Source: Lachnospiraceae bacterium MC2017
Lineage (GTDB): Bacteria > Bacillota > Clostridia > Lachnospirales > Lachnospiraceae
Reading direction: 5' to 3'
DNA: 32,632 bases
Assembly: GCA_000701625.1 (NCBI GenBank)
Contig: KL370808.1
Coordinates: 3,946 to 36,577, forward strand
A program made the translations under genes and the position numbers. The notes beneath the pieces were generated by a model. That model worked only from the letters and a program-made list of their open reading frames with translations. It was not told where the DNA came from and made no database searches. This document shows, one piece after another, positions 7,861 to 14,040 of the stretch (position 1 is the first letter of the stretch; every line of letters begins with the position of its first letter).

Positions 7861-8244
7861 ATGAAAATTGAGCATATAGCTATGTATGTAAATGACCTTG
7901 AAGCTGCAAGAGACTTTTTTATCCGGTATCTTGGAGGAAGATCAAATGATGGGTATCATAATAAAACAACAGGTTTCAGGTCGTATTTCATAAGCTTTGA
8001 TGATGGAGCAAGGCTTGAAATAATGAATAAACCTGGACAAGTTGATGCTGACAAAGAATTAAATCGTACAGGATATATTCACATTGCGTTTTCTCTTGGG
8101 AGTAAGGAAAAGGTTAATGAGCTCACGCAAAATCTAAAAAGCGATGGATATGAAGTCGTAAGTGGTCCTAGAATAACCGGCGACGGATATTATGAATCCT
8201 GCATAATCGGAATCGAAGGAAATCAGATAGAGTTGACTGTGTAA
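7861..8244 (+). CDS. VOC/glyoxalase superfamily protein
   Basis: A small metal-dependent protein of the vicinal-oxygen-chelate superfamily (glyoxalase I, dioxygenases, fosfomycin resistance, epimerases). The 127-residue protein has two beta-alpha-beta-beta-beta repeats. The four likely metal ligands are visible: His in IEHIAMYV, Glu in LEIMN, His in YIHIAFS, and Glu in QIELTV at the C-terminus. I chose ATG 7861, where homology begins, over upstream in-frame starts that overlap dctM; GGAG at 7848-7851 gives nine-base spacing. It lies 65 bases after dctM with no terminator between and may be co-transcribed. The substrate cannot be read from the sequence; lactoylglutathione-lyase-like is the usual generic name. 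Confidence 0.85.
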   Translation: MKIEHIAMYVNDLEAARDFFIRYLGGRSNDGYHNKTTGFRSYFISFDDGARLEIMNKPGQVDADKELNRTGYIHIAFSLGSKEKVNELTQNLKSDGYEVVSGPRITGDGYYESCIIGIEGNQIELTV

Positions 8245-8316
8245 AAAGATGCCATATTTAACAGTGATATGCGATGACGTACATAAAAAAATGTTCAGAA
8301 GGGAGTTGAGACAGTC

Positions 8317-8514
8317 ATGGGCGGACAGGTTTTAGACTATGAAGCTAAACGAATAGCAAGAGCTGCGGAAGAGGCAACTTCAATTGAAGCTGTCAAAAAT
8401 ATGATCTACTTCGGAGTACCGGAGGAAAAGATACTGAGCAAGTATCCAAAGTCAATTTATGACGAGGCACTCAAGCTGGTAGAACAGGAAAACAGCCAAC
8501 CTAAAGAAATGTAA
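8317..8514 (+). pseudogene. Truncated copy of the coiled-coil/Rpn-like C-terminal region
   Basis: This 65-codon frame matches the C-terminal part of the gene at 506-982 (MGGQVLDYEAKRIARA...ending NSQPKEM). It lacks everything upstream and most of the Ala/Lys/Glu repeat. Homology starts only about 35 bases before its first ATG. It is best read as a fragment carried along in the duplication, though GAAGGGAG 13 bases upstream could allow weak translation. Confidence 0.6.
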
Positions 8515-8538
8515 TTAATAGAACACATAGATTTTTAG

Positions 8539-8569
8539 CGGGAATGACAGATGATGTTATTCCCGTTTT
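8539..8569 (+). terminator. Terminator after the truncated fragment
   Basis: CGGGAATGACA pairs with TGTTATTCCCG (one wobble) around a five-base loop, followed by TTTTA. It separates the fragment from the HD gene of copy 2. Confidence 0.65.
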
Positions 8570-8573
8570 AACA

Positions 8574-8916
8574 TGATGTATTGATTTTTCTTCATAATTC
8601 TTAATACAGATGATATTATAGGCATGATCATGTGCAAAAAAATGTATGGATGGTGGATCATGTTAAAAAGCTTTTATTATTCATGGGTAAAATCACAAGG
8701 ACTCAACTTATAATATAGCTTATATACGTGCTTTTATAAATCAGGACAGAAACATGAAAACTAGAGTTAAAACCAGAGTACTGTTTAATTTGCTGCGTCC
8801 TTATCAACGTAAGGGATTAAATCAAAAAGATACCGGATATTTTGAAGAAAAGGGTTGACTTGGAAGCAAATGTCCTTGGAAAACGCTGATGGCGTTTATG
8901 CAAAGGAGAAGTAAAG
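8574..8916. other. Intergenic region before the copy-2 cassette
   Basis: No gene is visible. It contains the promoter candidate at 8591-8619 and otherwise AT-rich, unstructured sequence. The last ~40 bases include a small AAACGC...GCGTTT hairpin just before the AAAGGAG ribosome site of the HD gene. This stretch has no counterpart in copy 1. Confidence 0.5.
8591..8619 (+). promoter_or_regulatory. Candidate promoter for the copy-2 cassette
   Basis: TTCATA, a 17-base spacer and TATTAT, with TGA directly before the -10 (extended -10 form). It is about 300 bases upstream of the HD gene, which would leave a long leader. Confidence 0.4.
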
Positions 8917-9504
8917 ATGGATGACAGATTAAAAAGGCAGATGGAGTTTGCGTTAGAGATAGATAAGGAAAAGAATGTGTTCCGGCAGACTCATTTGTCT
9001 GGAAATGGAAGAAATGAGAATGACGCAGAACATGCCTGGCATATGGCGATTATGGCGTATCTCCTTAAAGAGTACTCGAATGAGCCTGTGGATATATCAA
9101 GGGTAATGATCATGTGCCTGATTCATGACATAGTAGAAATTGATGCAGGAGACACATATGCATATGACAGTGAAGGACTTGCCACTCAGAAAGCCAGAGA
9201 AGATGCCGCAAAGGAAAGAATTTTCTCAATTTTGCCGGAAGACCAGAAAGAAGCAATGATAGAGCTTTTTGAGGAGTTTGAGGAAAATAAGACTCAGGAG
9301 GCGAAGTTTGCCCATGCTATGGATAATCTTCAGCCGTTGATACTGAATGATAGTAATGACGGCGGAGATTGGAGAGAACATAGTGTCACAAAAGAACAGG
9401 TATATGGCAGGCAGTCTAAAACCAGAGAGGGATCGGAAAAGCTTTATGAACTGACAGATATGATGATCAGAAAGCATATCGAAAAGGGGAATATCAGAGA
9501 ATAA
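8917..9504 (+). CDS. HD-domain nucleotide phosphohydrolase (COG1896/YfbR-like), copy 2
   Basis: A paralogue of the 1047-1634 product with 7 differences in 195 residues. It keeps all predicted metal ligands (His in AEHAWH, the HD pair in LIHDIVE, Asp in HAMDNLQ). AAAGGAG lies eight bases before ATG 8917. It is followed after 105 bases, without a terminator, by the intact LysM-RelA/SpoT gene and then the 67-residue gene, so the three probably form one operon. Family enzymes act on nucleoside monophosphates. In known toxic small-alarmone-synthetase systems an HD hydrolase can serve as antitoxin, but those belong to a different HD subgroup, so a link to alarmone breakdown is a hypothesis only. 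Confidence 0.9.
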   Translation: MDDRLKRQMEFALEIDKEKNVFRQTHLSGNGRNENDAEHAWHMAIMAYLLKEYSNEPVDISRVMIMCLIHDIVEIDAGDTYAYDSEGLATQKAREDAAKERIFSILPEDQKEAMIELFEEFEENKTQEAKFAHAMDNLQPLILNDSNDGGDWREHSVTKEQVYGRQSKTREGSEKLYELTDMMIRKHIEKGNIRE

Positions 9505-9609
9505 CGTTGGATAGGAGCTTGTCAGTATAAAAATCTCGTCATACGCGCCGATAAATAAGACGATAACGTTGGTGATCAATATTTATGGCATGCGAAAGGA
9601 CGGGATAAA

Positions 9610-10530
9610 ATGATAGAAAAAAGCGTAAAAAAATTACTGGCATTTGCTTGTATACTTATTGCTTTAATGCCATTGGCAGGAAATCCTGTACAGGTATTGG
9701 CTGATGAAGTTTCTGCGACTGAGTACCATGTACAAAAAAATGATAATCTCTACAAGATTGCAAAGACACAGCTTGGATCAGGAGATAGATGGTCCGAGTT
9801 ATTTGAATTTAATAAAGATGTCATTAAAGATCCATCGCTGATATATGCCGGGCAGATATTAAAGATTCCCGGTGGCAGCTTAAATCTGGTTGATGGAAAT
9901 GTGGCCACGACTGAAAATGTCGAAACTGCAGAACAGACGTCATTAGTTGAACAGGCAGAAGCCAATATATATGCCCAGCAGTTATATAATGCTGCCGCAG
10001 TAGAAGAACCGTTTGTCACGGCTCAGCTTAAGGCATTGGAATCAGATAAAGTCCATCTTGAAGGATTGGAATTTCGCTTAAAAACTGTTGAAAGTTTGAG
10101 CCGAAAGATAGTATCAGATGCTCACGATATGGAAATCTCGTTTTCGGAAGCAGCGAATAATATTCATGATGGACTGAGATACACTTATGCAATCGACGAT
10201 CAGGAATATGTAGCAAAAACCCGGTTGATAATGGATACGCTCATAGCAAATGGAAATTCTGTTTACAAGTTTAAGAATTACTGGGCTAAGAAAGATGTCG
10301 ACTATCAGGGAATTAATGTAATGCTTCGGAGTAAAGATGGCTTTATATATGAATTACAGTTCCATACTCCGGTTTCATATAATGTAAAGGGAGAAAAGGC
10401 ACATAAGTATTATGAGATAATCAGAAGTGAAACTTCTACAGCCGAGGAAAAAGCTGAAGCATCAAAAAAGCAGGCAGAAGAATATAAAAAGGTACCGGTG
10501 CCTAAGGGTGTAGAAGAAATCTCTTATTAA
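9610..10530 (+). CDS. Secreted LysM protein with a RelA/SpoT-like nucleotidyltransferase domain
   Basis: A 306-residue protein with three parts. Residues 1-31 are a signal peptide (basic start, hydrophobic core, cleavage likely after VLA). Residues 38-87 are a LysM domain (YHVQKNDNLYKIA...YAGQILKIP), which binds peptidoglycan. Residues ~137-275 resemble the RelA/SpoT alarmone-synthetase fold: basic RLKTV...SRKI, D187 in HDGLRYT (candidate metal Asp), K220-FKNYW, Y232 in DYQGIN (nucleotide-stacking Tyr position) and E248 in ELQFHTP (second metal residue, as in EVQIRT of Rel enzymes). The tail is Lys/Glu-rich. AAAGGACGGG precedes ATG 9610. An exported protein with a fold that normally uses cytosolic ATP and GTP is odd; toxin delivered to other cells, or a domain turned to another role, are possible. 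Fold assignment is by motif reading. Confidence 0.8.
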   Translation: MIEKSVKKLLAFACILIALMPLAGNPVQVLADEVSATEYHVQKNDNLYKIAKTQLGSGDRWSELFEFNKDVIKDPSLIYAGQILKIPGGSLNLVDGNVATTENVETAEQTSLVEQAEANIYAQQLYNAAAVEEPFVTAQLKALESDKVHLEGLEFRLKTVESLSRKIVSDAHDMEISFSEAANNIHDGLRYTYAIDDQEYVAKTRLIMDTLIANGNSVYKFKNYWAKKDVDYQGINVMLRSKDGFIYELQFHTPVSYNVKGEKAHKYYEIIRSETSTAEEKAEASKKQAEEYKKVPVPKGVEEISY

Positions 10531-10543
10531 AAAGGTTACAAAA

Positions 10544-10747
10544 ATGGACGAGAAAACACGTTATTATAAATTCATCGCTGGAAGTGTTATTGTCAGACGT
10601 ACCGGCGACATTATAGAGAAAAAAGGAAAAAGTGGAGTATGGGAAGATGCCGGAAATCTTGCCTGGCGCTTTGCCAGAGATGATGATTCATTAATTGAGA
10701 TAACTAAAGAAGAGGCGGACATTATTTCAAAGAAGTCTGCGCTATAA
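10544..10747 (+). CDS. Small conserved protein (67 aa), copy 2, unknown function
   Basis: A soluble 67-residue protein without signal peptide, starting 13 bases after the LysM-RelA/SpoT stop with AAAAAGG as ribosome site. It is about 95% identical to the copy-1 protein at 2632-2838 over the shared length. Features include an aromatic/basic N-terminus (TRYYKFIAG), a central WEDAGNLAWRF and an acidic C-terminal third. It probably ends the operon, since a strong hairpin follows at 10752. The fixed position behind the RelA/SpoT-like gene in both copies suggests a linked role, for example a cytosolic protective protein, but no family is recognised. Confidence 0.78.
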   Translation: MDEKTRYYKFIAGSVIVRRTGDIIEKKGKSGVWEDAGNLAWRFARDDDSLIEITKEEADIISKKSAL

Positions 10748-10751
10748 TAAT

Positions 10752-10787
10752 TTATGCCCCTGTAGATCGATAGCAGGGGCATATTTT
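10752..10787. terminator. Bidirectional terminator between convergent genes
   Basis: TATGCCCCTG pairs with CAGGGGCATA, followed by TTTTT on the plus strand, with A/T-rich sequence before the stem for the minus strand. It ends the copy-2 cassette and probably also the minus-strand gene that stops at 10806. Confidence 0.75.
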
Positions 10788-10805
10788 TGACGAGAAATAT
10801 AGTAT

Positions 10806-12128
10806 TCAGTTTTTTTCGGTATAGCTTCCGGTCAAGTTGCTTCCTGTGAAAGTAATCTTTTTGTTTGTAGAATCGTAGGTGTATTCTGATTTCTTTGCTG
10901 TATACGGTTTATTTTTGATGGAAACTTTCACTGAACGAAGGCTTCCGTCCTTCTTTTTCTTAATAGTAACAGTATCGGCATTAGAGACAGTATATGGTGC
11001 AACGGTAAAGGTCAAAGCGTTGGAACCCTTTGTTGCGGTCTTAACAGCTTTGTTAATTGTCTTGTCTGCGCCGGTCAGAGATGTTATCTGAATCGTATGC
11101 TTCTTTTTGCTTATCACGGCCTTTTGAACTTTGTACTCTGTTCCGTTGTATGAAACAGTAAAGTCTCCGAAATTTGAAAGACCAAGTTTTGATCTGCCCC
11201 AGAAAGGAATTTCGTGGCAGTAGTTGAAGACGAAATCGCCTCTTGTATCGGTTGTTCTGTTTGCGGGCTGATTTGCACCTGCAGTATCAGCAGTAGTGTT
11301 GATTACATATGAAAAGACATTATAAACGGTCGGGTTATTAGTTGTTAAAATGTTGCTGACATAAACATAGTAGGTTCCTGCTTCGAGATCCTTTGTGACG
11401 GTTTCGCCTGTTGTCACACTTTTTTCTATAAATTTCTTTTCGCGTGAGCTGTCATAGACGTAGAGATGCGCGTCGTTTCCCTTGAAAGATGTCTGTGTAA
11501 ATGTGAAAGTAGTATTCGTGGTCGCGGTCAGCTTGTACCAGTCGGCAGTATTATTCGAACCGAGTATACCGTGACAGGGAGCTCCCTGAGCTATGTCATT
11601 TGCATTCACATAGGAATCATTGAATGTATCCGGATTCTCATAATCCTCTACAAATGTCTGGTAGTTTTTGTCAGTGTCTACAGCAGAAAGTTTGAATGTG
11701 AGAGTACCGGAAACGTCATAGTATTTTATTTGGATATAGTAAGTTCCCTTTCTGAGACCTGCATAATCAGAGTCCTGGCTGGAATGATTTGGATAAATGT
11801 CGCAGAGCACGAGGCCGTTTTTATCACAAATTTTCAACGTAGGATTGGTGTTTTTGTTGGTTTCAAAAGAGCCTGTAAAATTGCATATAGCAGATTGATC
11901 TAAAGTAAACTTATACCATGTGTACTTTTCTTCTGATGCGTTGTCTTCAAGGCTAAGTTCCTTCTCAGTTCCGAGGGTGTAAGGCTCAGCATTATCCGGA
12001 ATACTCTCATTGGAAATGGCAGATGAAGTTTCGCTTGCGAAAACAGGTGCGTTGAATGCACCGGGTGCAGATACGAGAAGCGCAGAACTCAGCAAAAGCG
12101 CCAGAAACTTGTGGTTTTTTAGTGTCAT
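10806..12128 (-). CDS. Secreted protein with two PPC-like beta domains (440 aa)
   Basis: An exported protein. It has a signal peptide (residues 1-31, cleavage likely after VFA), then two repeats of about 110 residues that fit the bacterial pre-peptidase C-terminal (PPC) fold. Each holds a WYKFT or WYKLT strand and ends with a G-T-Y-Y-(I/V) motif (GTYYIQIKYY, GTYYVYVSN). The last ~150 residues are Lys/Thr-rich and beta-predicted, with no anchor motif. PPC domains usually accompany secreted proteases or glycan-active proteins; no catalytic domain is present here, so it may be a binding or matrix protein. On the minus strand AAGGAG lies correctly before the ATG. It stands alone, convergent with the copy-2 cassette and divergent from the HD-GYP gene. 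Confidence 0.82.
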   Translation of the reverse strand: MTLKNHKFLALLLSSALLVSAPGAFNAPVFASETSSAISNESIPDNAEPYTLGTEKELSLEDNASEEKYTWYKFTLDQSAICNFTGSFETNKNTNPTLKICDKNGLVLCDIYPNHSSQDSDYAGLRKGTYYIQIKYYDVSGTLTFKLSAVDTDKNYQTFVEDYENPDTFNDSYVNANDIAQGAPCHGILGSNNTADWYKLTATTNTTFTFTQTSFKGNDAHLYVYDSSREKKFIEKSVTTGETVTKDLEAGTYYVYVSNILTTNNPTVYNVFSYVINTTADTAGANQPANRTTDTRGDFVFNYCHEIPFWGRSKLGLSNFGDFTVSYNGTEYKVQKAVISKKKHTIQITSLTGADKTINKAVKTATKGSNALTFTVAPYTVSNADTVTIKKKKDGSLRSVKVSIKNKPYTAKKSEYTYDSTNKKITFTGSNLTGSYTEKN

Positions 12129-12469
12129 GATAACTCTCCTTATTGGTTTATGGTTTATATCCGTGTAACAATTAACTCAGTCGGAGTATGAATCCGCTGT
12201 GAGTTAAAACCCCTCAAATTGTGCGGTGAAAGGACAGAAAGTAATTTTTGCCACTTACAACATTGTATTATTTTGTATAAAAATAAATGCAATATCCAAT
12301 TAATTATAAAAAAAGAGCCTGATTATGTCAAAAACGAATTTGCCGGAAACGTTATGATTTTTATTAAAAAATTGATTGAAAATCATCCTGATAAAAAAGG
12401 AAAAAATGTTGTGTTTGGAAAGAATGATGGGTAAAATATAAATTAAAATTTTTTTTGAGGGGATAAAAA
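12129..12469. other. Divergent intergenic region
   Basis: No convincing gene. It contains an inverted repeat at 12173-12206 (TAACTCA...TGAGTTA with inner CGGA/TCCG) in the leader of the minus-strand gene, and an AT-rich stretch before the HD-GYP gene. A 26-codon frame at 12354-12434 is too short and unsupported to call. Confidence 0.5.
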
Positions 12470-13831
12470 GTGGTAGGTTTAAAGAAAAAGCAGTATACGT
12501 GGAAGAATTTTTTGGTTGCATTTTTGATCATTCTTGTGATTTTTTTGATCAGTAATGTGCGAGTCCATAATTACAATCGTGTTATTCGTTATGAGACGTT
12601 CGCCGGAGAACGGCTTTTTTCTGAAAAAGCGGAAACGGAGAAAGGTTGTGTCGTAAGTGCAGTTTCACGGAACAGCACCTGGACCAAGGCGTTTGATCTC
12701 AATAATGAAGGAATCACGGAACACAATTATCAGGCATACACATATGATTTTCCGGTGAACAACAATACGGCGGATGAAATTTCAGATTTTAAGTTTAAGC
12801 TTACTTTTGATCATGAGGTTTTCTTAAAATCTGCCTGGAACGGGCAATTGGAGATTCATCAGAATGTTAATAGGAAAGAGCATGTAGAAACAGTTTCTGA
12901 TCTTCGAGAATTTGAGGCAGATGATCATTCATTTGATACGGTCACATTTGACGGGGAGACCCTGATACGCATGTATGCAGGAGACTACCTGTACTATCTG
13001 CCGAGTTCAAGTGAAAACGCCAGAGAAGTTCCGCTGGAACCTTATGAGGGAACCGTTCCGGGAGTGATCCTTTACTCACCGATAGGCGAAGAGATAAATG
13101 GATGGGTTTTGGAACTTCAGTTTCAATATCACAGATTACTTACAAGGGATATATTTTTCTGGATATCTGCAGCGGCTCTGTTTATCTGGCTGATATCGCT
13201 TACGATTTATGCGATCACCTCGGCACAGATCCGAAAGTACAGACTGCGTCATGAACGGGACAATGAGCTGATCCAGGAATCAATAGAGACATTTACAGGT
13301 TTTATCGATGCCAAGGACCCATACACAAATGGCCATTCCAGCAGAGTTGCCGAGTATACAAGGATCATTGCGGAGGAAATGGGGTATTCAGGAGAAGAAC
13401 TGGATCGTATATATTATGTAGCACTGCTTCATGACTGTGGAAAGATCGGTGTACCGGACCGTATTCTAAAAAAGACAGATAGACTAGATGACGATGAGTT
13501 TAAGGTGATCAAATCACATACTGTGCGAGGAGGCGAGATTCTCAGAAATTTCAAGAGCTTGAAAGATGTGGATGAGGGAGCACAGTATCATCATGAGAGA
13601 TATGACGGAAATGGCTATCCTGAGGGACGGAAAGGTGATTATATACCGCTGATAGCCAGGATTATATGTGTGGCTGACGCTTTTGATGCCATGAATTCAA
13701 ACAGAGTTTACAGAAAGAAACTCCCTGCAGAAAAGATTGTTGAAGAAATTGAGAAAAATAAAGGGAAGCAGTTTGATCCAAAGATAGCTGACATCTTCCT
13801 CCGATTATTAAAAGAGGGAAAGATAAAATAA
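12470..13831 (+). CDS. Membrane HD-GYP cyclic-di-GMP phosphodiesterase
   Basis: A membrane-bound signalling enzyme expected to hydrolyse cyclic di-GMP. The 453-residue protein has a membrane segment at 13-29, an extracytoplasmic sensor region of about 200 residues without a recognised domain, a second segment at 228-250 and a cytosolic HD-GYP domain from about 270. Metal and signature residues are present: H289 (GHSSR), H321-D322 with K325, H350, H374-H375 in HHERYDGNGYPEG (the GYP motif), and D403. Translation starts at GTG 12470 with TGAGGGG seven bases upstream. It appears to be a single-gene unit with a terminator at 13867. The signal sensed by the outer domain is unknown. Confidence 0.92.
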   Translation: MVGLKKKQYTWKNFLVAFLIILVIFLISNVRVHNYNRVIRYETFAGERLFSEKAETEKGCVVSAVSRNSTWTKAFDLNNEGITEHNYQAYTYDFPVNNNTADEISDFKFKLTFDHEVFLKSAWNGQLEIHQNVNRKEHVETVSDLREFEADDHSFDTVTFDGETLIRMYAGDYLYYLPSSSENAREVPLEPYEGTVPGVILYSPIGEEINGWVLELQFQYHRLLTRDIFFWISAAALFIWLISLTIYAITSAQIRKYRLRHERDNELIQESIETFTGFIDAKDPYTNGHSSRVAEYTRIIAEEMGYSGEELDRIYYVALLHDCGKIGVPDRILKKTDRLDDDEFKVIKSHTVRGGEILRNFKSLKDVDEGAQYHHERYDGNGYPEGRKGDYIPLIARIICVADAFDAMNSNRVYRKKLPAEKIVEEIEKNKGKQFDPKIADIFLRLLKEGKIK

Positions 13832-13866
13832 TCTTATTGAGACGCAAAGGGTCTATTTGACAGGAT

Positions 13867-13904
13867 AAAAGGGACAGAACAAAAAAAGTTCTGTTCCTTT
13901 TTTT
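13867..13904 (+). terminator. Terminator of the HD-GYP gene
   Basis: AAAAGGGACAGAAC pairs with GTTCTGTTCCTTTT (one wobble) around seven A's, followed by a T run. A clear intrinsic terminator. Confidence 0.88.
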
Positions 13905-13946
13905 GTACAATAATAACCTTTGATTCGTGATGTATACATAGCCTAA

Positions 13947-13997
13947 TTGACTGACAGCTAGTATAATTATTATGGATTTGTGTTCATCATGTGAACA
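13947..13997 (+). promoter_or_regulatory. Candidate promoter and palindromic operator of the flavin reductase gene
   Basis: TTGACT at 13947 lies 15 bases before TATTAT (13968-13973); an overlapping TATAAT is at 13962. Directly downstream is the perfect palindrome TGTTCA-TCATG-TGAACA (13981-13997), with a further TGAACA at 14003. The palindrome covers the likely transcription start, a common site for a repressor. Confidence 0.5.
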
Positions 13998-14040
13998 TTG
14001 GATGAACAATTATCAAAAAATTTAATAGGGAGGTAGATTT

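Larger units (their letters stand above)
8276..10787 (+). repeat. Segmental duplication, copy 2
   Basis: Homology to copy 1 begins near 8280 (CAGAAGGGAGTTGAGACAGT is shared with position ~704) and runs to the CCCCTG/CAGGGG hairpin. Copy 2 has about 400 bases of its own sequence between the coiled-coil fragment and the HD gene. Its three downstream genes are all open. Confidence 0.85.

Noticed and set aside
2877-8280. Insertion-sequence origin for the TRAP segment
   Set aside because: No transposase, terminal inverted repeats or short target duplication were visible at its edges; the flanking direct duplication explains the layout.
12219-12434. 71-codon frame before the HD-GYP gene
   Set aside because: No ribosome site, mixed composition and no recognisable pattern; it lies in the divergent promoter region.
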